NCBI GenBank assembly: GCA_963713815.1
Contig: CAVQNH010000006.1
Span: 186,001 to 250,000 of the forward strand
Direction of reading: 5' to 3'
DNA from: RYN-230 sp963713815
Lineage (GTDB): Bacteria; Actinomycetota; Actinomycetes; Streptosporangiales; Streptosporangiaceae
DNA: 64,000 nucleotides
Shown here: positions 8,984 to 16,496 of the stretch, piece after piece
Layout of the letters: each line of letters begins with the position of its first letter
Numbering within the stretch: position 1 is the first letter of the stretch
The notes under the pieces: generated by a model
The model's input: only the letters and a program-made list of their open reading frames with translations
Databases searched by the model: none
Told to the model about the DNA's origin: nothing
Made by a program: the position numbers and the translations under genes

Positions 8984-9918
8984 CGCACGGTCAGCACGGT
9001 CTTGCCCGGCGGCCGGGGGTGGCGGCCGCTCTCGAACGCGCGCCGGCCCTCGCTCAGCGGGAACACCTGGCTGACCACCGGGCGCAGCCGCCCCTGATCC
9101 ACCAGGCCCGCGAGGTGGGCCAGTTCGCCGGGGTCCGGCGCGACCACGAAGAACATGGCGTGCACCCCGTGGGCGCGGGCCTGGTCCTCGGCGGGCGGGG
9201 CGCCCAGCGTCACCAGGCGGCCGCCGGGCCGCATGACCGCGTAGGAACGCTCCGTCATCGCGCCGCCGACTGCGTCGATGACCACGTCCACCCCGCTGAT
9301 CGCATCCTCGAACCGGCCCGCCTCGGCGCTGAGGAAGTCCGCCGCCCCCAGGCCCCGGACGAAGTCATCGTCGCGGGCTGACCCGGTGGCCGTGACCTGG
9401 CCGCCGAGCACCGCCGCGAGCTGGACCGCGTACACGCCCACCCCGCCCGCGCCGCCGTGCACGAGCACCCGCTCGCCCGCTTCCAGGGCCGCGTAGTCCA
9501 CCAGCGCCTGCCAGGCGGTCAGGGCCGCCAGCGGCAGCGTGGCCGCGGCCACGTGCGGGACGGAGCGGGGCCGGGAGGCCAGTTCCGCGGCGGGCACGGC
9601 GACGTATTCCGCGGCGGCCCCGTCCCGGTCGAATCCGATCAGGGCGTACACCTCCGCGCCGGGGGTGACGCTGGTGACTCCGGCGCCCAGCCCGGTGACC
9701 GTGCCGGACATCTCGTGCGAGGGGATGACTGGCGTTCGGTCCTGCCCGTCCCGGGTGGTCCAGGACTGGTCCCAGGTCAGCTCAGCAAAGGTGATCGACG
9801 CCGCGTGCACGGCCACCAGCGCCTCCCCGGGCCGGGGCACCGGGACCGGCGCCTGCTCGTACACAAGCTGTTCCGGCCCGCCACGGGTGTGGGCTCTGAG
9901 CGCCATCATCATGTCCAT
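8980..9918 (-). CDS. Quinone-oxidoreductase-like zinc-free MDR dehydrogenase
   Basis: About 312 aa from the ATG at 9918; a run of ATG codons makes the exact start uncertain. The fold is the GroES-like plus Rossmann medium-chain family, with nucleotide motif VHGGAGGVGVYAVQLA and dimer motif GGRLVTLGAP. The structural-zinc cysteines are absent, as in NADPH:quinone reductases. Translation couples to the efflux pump through GTGA. Confidence 0.8.
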   Translation of the reverse strand: MDMMMALRAHTRGGPEQLVYEQAPVPVPRPGEALVAVHAASITFAELTWDQSWTTRDGQDRTPVIPSHEMSGTVTGLGAGVTSVTPGAEVYALIGFDRDGAAAEYVAVPAAELASRPRSVPHVAAATLPLAALTAWQALVDYAALEAGERVLVHGGAGGVGVYAVQLAAVLGGQVTATGSARDDDFVRGLGAADFLSAEAGRFEDAISGVDVVIDAVGGAMTERSYAVMRPGGRLVTLGAPPAEDQARAHGVHAMFFVVAPDPGELAHLAGLVDQGRLRPVVSQVFPLSEGRRAFESGRHPRPPGKTVLTVR

Positions 9919-9997
9919 CGGGGACCTGCCCTGTTTTTTCCGCAACGAAAACCACCACGGCGGGCGGCCCGCCGGATCGGCCCGGCGGGTTGCGGCG

Positions 9998-10144
9998 CTA
10001 GCGGCCCTGGTTGCGGGGCCAGCCGGGGTACTCGCCGGCGACCGTGCGCCAGCCGCTGCCGATGGTCAGGGAGCGGCCCCGGTCGGGCGACCCGGCCAGG
10101 TGCCGGCTCTCACGCTCGCGGCCGACCAGGCCGGGCGCCGTCAT
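9998..10144 (-). CDS. Small ORF of 48 codons, unrecognised
   Basis: ATG at 10144 to TAG at 9998 encodes a basic, Trp/Gly-containing peptide ending SGWRTVAGEYPGWPRNQGR. Nearly every codon ends in G or C, as in neighbouring genes. It begins 35 bp inside the listed 3' end of the upstream dehydrogenase ORF. If that gene carries a one-base insertion near its end, its stop would be at 10157 and this ORF would follow 12 bp later. No clear Shine-Dalgarno sequence is present. Function unknown. Confidence 0.35.
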   Translation of the reverse strand: MTAPGLVGRERESRHLAGSPDRGRSLTIGSGWRTVAGEYPGWPRNQGR

Positions 10145-11126
10145 CGCAGCCCATTCTCACCCGGGACCGCGAGCGGGCGAGCCCGGGCCCGGCGCCGTCC
10201 TGGGCGGCGGGCCGGATGACCAGGGCCGCGCCGTGCGTGCCCTGCCGGGCCTGGGCCAGCGCCCCGCCGGCCTGCTCGAGCGGGTACCAGCCGCCCACGG
10301 TGATGCTGATCGCGCCCTGGCCGAGCAACCCGGTCAGCATGCGCAGCCGGGGACCGTCCGGCACCACCACGATGGAGGTCACGGCGACCCCGCGCCCGGC
10401 CTCCGGCGCTTCGCCCGTGATCATGGTCAGCCGGCCGCCGTCCCGGACCGCCTGCATCGCGGCGCTGGCGCCGGACGGGGCCGCGTTCACCGCGGCATCG
10501 GCGCCGCCCCCGGTCAGCGACCTGACTTGCCGGGGCCAGTCCGGATCGTGGTAATCGAGGACGGTCGCCGCGCCCTGCGCGCGGACCCGGGACGCGCTGC
10601 CCGGTCCCGCGGTCGCGATCACCCGGCCCCCACGGTGTGCGGCCAGCTGGACGAGCAGGCCCCCGGTCACTCCGCCCGCCCCGTTCACCAGCACGGCCTG
10701 GCCGGGCTGGATGTCCAGCCCGGCCAGGGCCTGGCCGGCGGTGAGCGCAGGCACGGGCAGGGCTGCGGCGACGTCCCAGGACACGCCCGGCGGGACCGGG
10801 GCGACGTGTTCCGCGGCCGCGAGGTGCTGCTCCGCCCAGCTGCCCTGCCCGCGCAGTGGCAGCGAATGCGTGGTCACCGCGTCGCCCGGCGCGATCCCGT
10901 CCACACCATCCCCGACGGCGGCCACCCACCCGGCCGCCTCGACGCCGAGCGCCATCGGCGGCCGGGTGCCGGTGTCCCAGCCGCCGGTGCGGACGAACTC
11001 GTCCCAGTTACCCGCCCCGCTCGCGCGTACGTCGAGCAGCACCTCACCTGGTCCCGGCCGGCCGGGACCAGGCAGCTCCAGGAGCATGACCGGGCCGCCG
11101 AGCTGGGTCACTCCGGCTGCCTGCAT
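10110..11126 (-). CDS. MDR-family NADPH-dependent oxidoreductase
   Basis: 338 aa as read from the ATG at 11126. The N-terminal GroES-like domain has GVEAAGWVAAVGDGV; the nucleotide motif is VNGAGGVTGGLLVQLA. The structural-zinc lobe is missing, as in quinone reductases and zeta-crystallins. Family members normally end near ALVIRP; the extra 30 or so residues here are Arg/Gly-rich and may come from a frameshift. Substrate unknown. Confidence 0.75.
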   Translation of the reverse strand: MQAAGVTQLGGPVMLLELPGPGRPGPGEVLLDVRASGAGNWDEFVRTGGWDTGTRPPMALGVEAAGWVAAVGDGVDGIAPGDAVTTHSLPLRGQGSWAEQHLAAAEHVAPVPPGVSWDVAAALPVPALTAGQALAGLDIQPGQAVLVNGAGGVTGGLLVQLAAHRGGRVIATAGPGSASRVRAQGAATVLDYHDPDWPRQVRSLTGGGADAAVNAAPSGASAAMQAVRDGGRLTMITGEAPEAGRGVAVTSIVVVPDGPRLRMLTGLLGQGAISITVGGWYPLEQAGGALAQARQGTHGAALVIRPAAQDGAGPGLARSRSRVRMGCDDGARPGRPRA

Positions 11127-11271
11127 GTCACGAATTTAAGCCCTGCGGCCGGTCCGCACCCTCGGTCCACCGACTGAATTCCCGGCCACTCACCGCACCG
11201 TCAGCGTGACGGCGGCCCGGACTTCGCCATCGACGGCGGCCTGATCACGACCTTGTAGCCGGGCGCGGCCG

Positions 11272-11781
11272 TCAGGGCGTCAGGTCCTGCCAGGTCCGCC
11301 CGGTGCGGACGCTGGCCGGCTGCTCAGCCACGACGTCGGACCCGGGCCGGGCCTCGTCGTCGCGGGTCTTGACCAGGATCCAGCGCCGCGGGCCGGTCTG
11401 GGTCAGCCCGAACCCTCCGCTGAGCTTGCGGCCGTGCAGCACGAACGACAGGTGGCCCGGCTCGTCGCGCCGGATGTCGGCCGGCCCCTCATCCCAGATG
11501 ATCACTGCGCCGGTGCCCCGGGCCTGGCCCTGGTGCACGCCCTCGAAGTCACCCGCGTCCAGGGAGTGGTCCTCGACGGGCACCGCCAGCCGCCGGACCG
11601 CCGGGTCGAGGGACGGGCCCCGGGGCACCGCCCAGGAGCGGAGCACGTCGCCGAACTTGAGCCGCAGGTCGAAGTGCAGCGTGGTCGCGTCGTGCAGCTG
11701 CACGACGAAGCGCGACGAGGTCACCCCGGGACCGTACCGCCCGGCTGGGGCTCGCGCTGCAGCAGCACCGTGCCGGGCCAC
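11272..11781 (-). CDS. Stand-alone LigD-type 3'-phosphoesterase domain protein
   Basis: 169 aa from 11781, or 150 aa if the GTG at 11724 is the true start; the shorter form fits the domain better. Motifs FVVQLHDATTLHFDLRL, SWAVPRGPSLDP, LAVPVEDHSLDAGDFEG and VIIWDEG match the phosphoesterase module of LigD, which trims 3' phosphates or ribonucleotides at DNA ends during non-homologous end joining. The ligase and polymerase modules are absent and no ku gene is nearby. Confidence 0.8.
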   Translation of the reverse strand: MARHGAAAARAPAGRYGPGVTSSRFVVQLHDATTLHFDLRLKFGDVLRSWAVPRGPSLDPAVRRLAVPVEDHSLDAGDFEGVHQGQARGTGAVIIWDEGPADIRRDEPGHLSFVLHGRKLSGGFGLTQTGPRRWILVKTRDDEARPGSDVVAEQPASVRTGRTWQDLTP

Positions 11782-11791
11782 CGGCCGTGCC

Positions 11792-12502
11792 TCAGGGTTG
11801 CGTGGTCAGGGCCCGGAACACCGCGTCGCGGACGGCAGGGTCGTCCGGCGGGGTGACACCCCGCTCGGCGGCCAGTTCGCGCAGCGAGGTCATCCGTACG
11901 CCAGGCAGCCCGCATACCGTGAACTGGTCGAAGGCCCGCAGATCGGGGTCGACGTTGAGGGCGAAGCCGTGGCTGGTGATGCCGTGGCGGATCCGCATCC
12001 CGATCGACGCGACCTTGCGCTCGTCGGGGGTCCACACCCCGACCAGGCTGGAGGCGCCGGGCGGGGTGTCCCGGCGCTGCGCGGCGAAGCCCAGCTCGCC
12101 GAGGGCGCGGACCAGGCCGGACTCGAGCCAGCGGACCACGTCGGCGGGACCGCGTTCGCGGAGATCGATGACCAGGTAGCCGACCAGCTGCCCCGGCCCG
12201 TGATAGGTGGCGTAGCCGCCGCGGTCCACCGGCAGGACCGGGATGTCGTGCTGGCCCAGCCGGAGGTCGGCGGGATCGGTCCGGTGCCCGTAGGTGATCA
12301 CCGCCGGATGGCTGAGCAGGAACAGCCGGTCGCCGGCCTGCCCGGCCTGGCGTTCGTTGACCCAGCCGCGCATCGCCTCGGTGGCCTCGTCGTAGGGGAT
12401 CTCGCCCAGGTCCACGCGCTCCAGCGACCCGGCCCAGGGTGCGGCGCCGCCGCGCGTCGGGCCCGAGTCCGGCGCGGCCTGAGCGTCACCAGCGATAGTC
12501 AT
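11792..12502 (-). CDS. lipB: Octanoyltransferase (lipoate biosynthesis)
   Basis: 236 aa from the ATG at 12502. It transfers octanoyl from acyl carrier protein to the lipoyl domains of 2-oxoacid dehydrogenases. The hallmark RGGYATYHGPGQLVGY, the catalytic lysine region RKVASIGMRI and the catalytic cysteine region FTVCGLPG are all present. lipA is not adjacent. It is divergent from the DNA glycosylase gene with about 96 bp between them; a possible -10 TAGATT for the glycosylase lies at 12564-12569. Confidence 0.93.
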   Translation of the reverse strand: MTIAGDAQAAPDSGPTRGGAAPWAGSLERVDLGEIPYDEATEAMRGWVNERQAGQAGDRLFLLSHPAVITYGHRTDPADLRLGQHDIPVLPVDRGGYATYHGPGQLVGYLVIDLRERGPADVVRWLESGLVRALGELGFAAQRRDTPPGASSLVGVWTPDERKVASIGMRIRHGITSHGFALNVDPDLRAFDQFTVCGLPGVRMTSLRELAAERGVTPPDDPAVRDAVFRALTTQP

Positions 12503-12598
12503 ACTTCGACTATGCCACCGGCCCGGCCCGGGGCTGACCAGCGGAGCAGGCGGCCCGGCCGGTTAGATTGGGTTCGTGGGCGACCGGGGGAGCAGTGC

Positions 12599-13357
12599 GT
12601 GGTGACTGAGGTACCGACCCGTCCGGGTGAGGCCAGCCAGAGCGGGACCAGCCAGAGTGAGGCGGGCCAGAGCGGGACCAGCCAGAGTGAGGCCCGCCCG
12701 GGTAAGGGCACCCCGCGCAAGGTTGGCGTCCGGGCCGCGGCCCGGATCCTGGCCGAGCGCGACCCGGTGCTGGCCCGGCTGATCGACGAGGTTGGCCTGC
12801 CCAGCCTGCCGCGCCCCACTGAGACGCACTTCGCCACGCTGGTCCGGTCGATCGTCTACCAGCAGCTGGCCGGCGCCGCGGCCGGGGCGATCCACGGCCG
12901 GCTGATCCTGGCCCTCGGCGGTGAGGTCACGCCCGAGCGGATGCTGACCCTGACGCCCGAGACGCTGCGCGCCGTCGGGCTGTCGGGCCGGAAGGCCGCC
13001 ACGCTCCTGGACCTGGCCGGCAAGGTTCTCGACGGCACCGTGCCGCTCGACCCCCGGGCGCTGGCCCGGGAGAGCGACGAGGAGATCGTGGCCCGGCTGA
13101 CCACGGTCCGCGGGATCGGCAAGTGGTCCGCGGAGATCTTCCTCATCTTCCAGCTCGGCCGGCTGGACGTGTGGCCTACCGGCGACCTCGCCGTGCGCAA
13201 GGGATACGGCCTGGCCTGGGGAATTCCCACGCCGACGCCCAAGCAGCTGGACCTGCTGGGCGAGCGGTACCGCCCGTACCGGACCGTGCTGGCCTGGTAC
13301 ACCTGGCGGGCCGCCCGGCTCTACGGGGGCACCGCGGCGACTGCCGTGAACAGCTGA
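12599..13357 (+). CDS. AlkA-like DNA-3-methyladenine glycosylase (HhH-GPD)
   Basis: 252 aa. GGGGGAG ends about 7 bases before tandem GTG codons at 12599 and 12602, so the start is one of these. The catalytic domain has YQQLAGAAAGAIHGRL, the helix-hairpin-helix LTTVRGIGKWSAEIFLIF and the catalytic aspartate in WPTGDLAVRKG. It excises alkylated bases in base-excision repair. The first 40 residues are a Gln/Ser/Gly-rich tail encoded by a 30-bp tandem duplication, which sets this protein apart from standard AlkA. Confidence 0.88.
   Translation: MVTEVPTRPGEASQSGTSQSEAGQSGTSQSEARPGKGTPRKVGVRAAARILAERDPVLARLIDEVGLPSLPRPTETHFATLVRSIVYQQLAGAAAGAIHGRLILALGGEVTPERMLTLTPETLRAVGLSGRKAATLLDLAGKVLDGTVPLDPRALARESDEEIVARLTTVRGIGKWSAEIFLIFQLGRLDVWPTGDLAVRKGYGLAWGIPTPTPKQLDLLGERYRPYRTVLAWYTWRAARLYGGTAATAVNS
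12636..12695 (+). repeat. 30-bp in-frame tandem repeat (2 copies)
   Basis: Two 30-bp units, 12636-12665 and 12666-12695, differ at two positions and encode QSGTSQSEA-type peptides in the glycosylase N-terminal tail. Confidence 0.85.
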
Positions 13358-13430
13358 CTGCCGGGTCCCTGGTCAGGAGAGAGCGCCCGAGCCCGGTCGC
13401 AGCTGGCCCCCCGGCCGGGAGCGGCCCAGG

Positions 13431-13553
13431 TCAGGACAGGCCGAGGATCCGCTCGGCGTTGTCGCGCAGCACCGTGTTCAGGGTGTCCGGAGGGAGTCCC
13501 AGGCCGGACAGCTCGGTCAGGCAGCGCTCCGGCGTGGGGAACGGGAAGTCGCT
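13431..13553 (-). pseudogene. Detached 3' end of the amidohydrolase gene
   Basis: Read on the minus strand this gives SDFPFPTPERCLTELSGLG... NAERILGLS and a stop at 13431. This is the typical C-terminus of a metal-dependent amidohydrolase (amidohydrolase_2). The N-terminal part lies at 18131-18856. Removing the intervening element joins the two in frame through AGC GAC TTC (Ser-Asp-Phe). The fragment has no start of its own. Confidence 0.85.
13545..13553. repeat. Left attachment-site core (attL)
   Basis: GAAGTCGCT, identical to 18122-18130. Chromosomal sequence lies to the left (the amidohydrolase 3' end), element sequence to the right (CTAGGTTCT). Confidence 0.75.
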
Positions 13554-13596
13554 CTAGGTTCTCCCGAGAAGGACGTTTGAGCAGGCAGGAGGGCCG

Positions 13597-13743
13597 ATGT
13601 ACACCGTCAAGATCAAGTACGCGTCCGGGGAGAGCGACGTCACGCGCTGCTCCGAGACCGAGCGCGTGAGGCTGTGCTCGCAGCCTACGGGCGGATGCGG
13701 CAAGGACGGCATCACCGACATCATCGTGTGGAAGGACTTCTGA
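13597..13743 (+). CDS. Small element-borne protein, 48 aa
   Basis: ATG at 13597 follows AGGAGGG at 13587-13593. The peptide starts MYTVKIKYASGESDVTRCSE and contains four cysteines (one at residue 18, one at about 27, one at about 34) with a C-terminal ITDIIVWKDF. The TGA overlaps the ATG of the next ORF (TGATG), so the two are coupled. Short proteins of this kind open gene strings on actinomycete integrative elements; function unknown. Confidence 0.6.
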   Translation: MYTVKIKYASGESDVTRCSETERVRLCSQPTGGCGKDGITDIIVWKDF

Positions 13744-14109
13744 TGGCCGACCTGGACTACGCCGGGCAGCACCCCATGAGCCTGATAGTCCAGCCCGCAG
13801 GACTCAGCGTGTCCGCGTGGAGTGAGCTGCGCGGGGGGCGCGAACTGCCCGGCCGCATCCGCGTCCTGGTCGATCGCCAGCACGCCGGGGGTGCCGAGCG
13901 CTGGGGCGGGGTGGGTGGCCTGCTGGCACACCGCAGCCTATGGCCGTGGCCGCTCGTCCGACCGGATCACCGAGCGTCCGACCGCCGAGGAAGCTGTGGT
14001 CGCTGTCGTCAGGTCGGGGTGGGCGCGGCGTCTCGGTGCGCGTAGGGCATCCCGCGGCACCTGGACCCCGAAGGCTCGCAAGCTCGCGGCGCGCGGGGGT
14101 GCCCGGTGA
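13743..14109 (+). CDS. Conserved element protein, frame interrupted
   Basis: The first part (MADLDYAGQHPMSLIVQPAG... GRIRVLVDRQH) reads from 13743. From about 13905 the protein-like sequence continues one frame over (ACWHTAAYGRGRSSDRITER... WTPKARKLAARGGAR) to a TGA at 14107-14109. The stop overlaps the GTG of the DUF2637 gene, which supports this as the true end. The joined protein is about 121 aa and resembles small conserved proteins next to DUF2637 genes on actinomycete mobile elements (from memory). The break equals one inserted base in a G-rich stretch. Confidence 0.55.
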
Positions 14110-14825
14110 GCGACAGACTTGCCCGCCTGCTGACCGGGCTCGCCGTGCTCTCGGTCGCTGTGATCGCTGCCGCCGTGAGTTTAGCCACATTGACGCCGCG
14201 CTCGCGCGCGGGTACACGACCGACACGGCACGGCTGCTGCCATTGTCCGTCGATGGCCTGATCGTGGCGTCCAGCCTCACACTGCTGACCAAGGTACGAG
14301 CGCGGCGGGACGCTCCCGGGCTCGCCTACCGCGGACTTATCCTCGGCATTGCCAGGACGTTGGCGGCCGAACGCCGCTTACGGCATCCACTTCGGGCCGG
14401 TTGGAGCCCTAGTCAACGCGTGGCCAGCGGCAGCGTTCATTACGGCTACCGAAATCTTCGTGGGCCAGATGCGCCGCGCGGGGGGTATCTCCGCACCAGA
14501 GATGGTCGGCCGGACACTGGCAGACAACGTGCCCAGGGGCGTGCCTGCGGGCGTGCCCGAAATCGCGCCCGTGGCCGTGGCCGCGAGCACAGTACCTCCC
14601 GCGCCCGTTGCCACTGCCCGGACAGTGGCATCCGGCCGTGCTCGCGGACGTGCATCCGGGCGTGCCTCGAAGGCTCCAGAGCGGATCTTCGCGGCCGAGA
14701 TCAGCCGTGGCCAAGTTCCGTCGCTGAGCGCCATCGAGACACGGGCGAAGTGCGGAGCCGATCGCGCCCGAACCATCCGTGACCAGCTCGCGGAGATCCT
14801 TCAGGAAGCGCCCGAAGCTGCGTGA
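14106..14825 (+). pseudogene. DUF2637-family membrane protein, two opposite frame breaks
   Basis: The GTG at 14106 starts SDRLARLLTGLAVLSVAVIAAAVS. The next family block, SHIDAALARGYTTDTARLLPLSVDGLIVASSLTLL, is in another frame, implying one lost base near 14181. After LAA (about 14370) the frame returns for NAAYGIHFGPVGALVNAWPA and ATEIFVGQMRRAGG, implying one extra base. DUF2637 proteins are membrane proteins, often called Spd-like, found on conjugative actinomycete elements. The C-terminal half is an Ala/Arg/Pro-rich tail ending IRDQLAEILQEAPEAA. Whether it is decayed or mis-sequenced cannot be decided from one copy. Confidence 0.65.
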
Positions 14826-14930
14826 CCGCGCCATGGAATAGCCCCGATCTTACCATCCGGGCCATTTCTATTTCATGGTCTGCATTCAAGCTCTTGTATT
14901 CGTTTTCGCAGGTCAGACCGTGCTTCGCGG

Positions 14931-14960
14931 TTGACGGAATGCGTGGCGATTATCTAGGAT
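14931..14960 (+). promoter_or_regulatory. Strong sigma-70-like promoter inside the element
   Basis: TTGACG (14931-14936), an 18-base spacer and TAGGAT (14955-14960), in the most AT-rich stretch of the element and 31 bases before the 57-aa ORF. Confidence 0.6.
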
Positions 14961-14990
14961 CAAGCAAGAAATACAGGGAAGGGAAGAAAT

Positions 14991-15164
14991 ATGGAAATTG
15001 ACGAGCTGGAGCCGGGGCCGTCCAAGGCCGTGGTCATCGCTCGTGAGCTGCGTGAGATGGCAGAGGTGATCGAGGGGTGCCCGGAGCTTGCGGACCTGGA
15101 CAACCCACTGGACGCTGCGCAGCGCATGCTGATGGACCTGGAAAGCCTGGACGACGACCTGTAG
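14991..15164 (+). CDS. Small acidic element protein, 57 aa
   Basis: ATG at 14991 follows AGGGAAGGGAAG. The protein begins MEIDELEPGPSKAVVIAREL and ends LMDLESLDDDL; it is strongly acidic and mostly predicted helical. It has its own promoter at 14931-14960 and a hairpin terminator just after, so it forms a single-gene transcription unit. No family is recognised; an adaptor or regulator of the recombinase is one possibility, without direct evidence. Confidence 0.6.
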   Translation: MEIDELEPGPSKAVVIARELREMAEVIEGCPELADLDNPLDAAQRMLMDLESLDDDL

Positions 15165-15176
15165 GCCATATACAGA

Positions 15177-15212
15177 GCGCCCGGACCCTGCAACGGTGGG
15201 GCACCGGGCGCT
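15177..15212 (+). terminator. Hairpin terminator after the 57-aa ORF
   Basis: GCGCCCGG (15177-15184) pairs with CCGGGCGC (15204-15211), extended by A15176-T15212, and a TTGTGTTAT tail follows. Confidence 0.65.
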
Positions 15213-15270
15213 TGTGTTATCTGGGCAGCTACACGCGCTGGTGTGCCCCTTCCCACCCTCGGATCTGGTC

Positions 15271-15408
15271 ATGGGGGTCTATGGCATCTTCCCCGCGTAC
15301 TACTGCGGGCGGTCCCCGACCCTCTGGCTGGGCATGAAGTCGGTCGTTGGCCAGGACGACGAACTCACATCTGGCGGCATGGTGGAGACGCGAGGACAGT
15401 CAAAGTGA
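15271..15408 (+). CDS. Possible 45-aa ORF in the element
   Basis: The ATG at 15271 gives MGVYGIFPAYYCGRSPTLWL... ETRGQSK. The composition is protein-like but no convincing ribosome-binding site or family is visible. It could equally be the untranslated leader of the lipoprotein gene. Confidence 0.22.
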   Translation: MGVYGIFPAYYCGRSPTLWLGMKSVVGQDDELTSGGMVETRGQSK

Positions 15409-15433
15409 GGTCCCGGGCTAAGTGAGGGAGACG

Positions 15434-16108
15434 ATGAGGCATCTGGTCCGTGTGTCCGTGGTCGTGCTCCCGGCCGCCGCGCTAGCCACCGCGCTGGCCG
15501 CCGGGTGCACCAGCGCTCCCGGCCACCCGGCCGCGCAGGCTCCCAGCAGCTCCAGTGCCGCCCAGCCCGCCAGCAGTGCCGCAGGGCCACCGCCCACCAC
15601 TGCGGCCCCGGCGGCCAGCACCCACCTTGGGCCAGCGGCCACCGTGCGCGCCTATTACAGAGCCATCAATAACCACAACTACGCCCGCGCCTGGCACCTT
15701 GGCGGCCGGTTCACCGGTTCCAGCTACTCCGCGTTTGCCGCCGGGTTCCAGGGCACCGCGCACGACAAAGTCTCCATTCTGTCGGTAACCGGGAACGTGG
15801 TGACGGCCCGCCTTGCGGCCCGGCAAACGGACGGGTCAGTCCGTACCTACCAGGGCACATATTGGGTCACTCACGGCGTCGTCACCCGGTTCGACGTCGC
15901 GCCGTCCTCGGCCGCACCGCCACCCCCGCCGCCGTCCTCGGCCGCCCCGGCGGCCGGGTGCCACCCGCTCACTCCCAGCGGGCACTGCTATGAGCCGGGC
16001 CAGTACTGCCCGACCGCCGACGCGGGTCAGACCGGCGTGGCCGGTGACGGCAAAACCGTCGTGTGTGTGCTGGAGTCCGGCCGCTACCACTGGCACCCGG
16101 TGGGCTGA
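15434..16108 (+). CDS. Element-borne lipoprotein
   Basis: 224 aa from the ATG at 15434; a GTG at 15422 is an alternative. A type II signal peptide ends LATALAAGC. A Ser/Ala/Pro linker follows, then a small domain (TVRAYYRAINNHNYARAWHLGG) that looks NTF2/SnoaL-like, a second Pro-rich linker, and a C-terminal cysteine-containing module (CYEPGQYCPTADAGQTGVAG) widespread in actinomycete surface proteins. Probably an exported cell-envelope protein. It is not required for a minimal integrative element and may be cargo. Confidence 0.7.
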   Translation: MRHLVRVSVVVLPAAALATALAAGCTSAPGHPAAQAPSSSSAAQPASSAAGPPPTTAAPAASTHLGPAATVRAYYRAINNHNYARAWHLGGRFTGSSYSAFAAGFQGTAHDKVSILSVTGNVVTARLAARQTDGSVRTYQGTYWVTHGVVTRFDVAPSSAAPPPPPPSSAAPAAGCHPLTPSGHCYEPGQYCPTADAGQTGVAGDGKTVVCVLESGRYHWHPVG

Positions 16109-16151
16109 GCTACGCGACCAGCGGCACTAACCTCCAGGAGCAGGTACCCGC

Positions 16152-16463
16152 ATGAACGGAGACAGCACGGATCTCGACAGCCTTGTCCCAGCGGGTGGCA
16201 GCTCGTTACGCGGCCTGGTCACCCCGGCAGCGGAACCGGTTGTTACCTTTATCCCTGCGCGCGCCGTGCACCCGGATGAACTTTGGTCCCCGCGCGGCGG
16301 GGAGCTTGCCCCGCCACAGCGACCGCTCGCGCCCGCACCGGACTACTACGCGGGGGCAGAGTCCGAGCGTCCGGTTGTCCGCGAGCATGCGGGCGAGAGC
16401 GGCGACTTCCGGGTCGCGGCCAGCGCGGCAAGGGCAGCGCTCCGGCCGGGCCTCGCGGGCTAG
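16152..16463 (+). CDS. Hypothetical element protein, 103 aa
   Basis: ATG at 16152 with CAGGAGCAGG about 7 bases upstream. The sequence MNGDSTDLDSLVPAGGSSLR... AARAALRPGLAG is low in hydrophobics and probably disordered. No domain recognised. It follows the lipoprotein gene after 43 bp and converges on the recombinase gene. Confidence 0.5.
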   Translation: MNGDSTDLDSLVPAGGSSLRGLVTPAAEPVVTFIPARAVHPDELWSPRGGELAPPQRPLAPAPDYYAGAESERPVVREHAGESGDFRVAASAARAALRPGLAG

Positions 16464-16478
16464 GCTGCGTACCCTAGC
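16459..16478. terminator. Small hairpin between convergent element genes
   Basis: GCTAGG (16459-16464) pairs with CCTAGC (16473-16478) across an 8-base loop, between the 103-aa ORF and the recombinase 3' end. Confidence 0.35.
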
Positions 16479-16496
16479 TTAGGCACCGTGTCTGAC

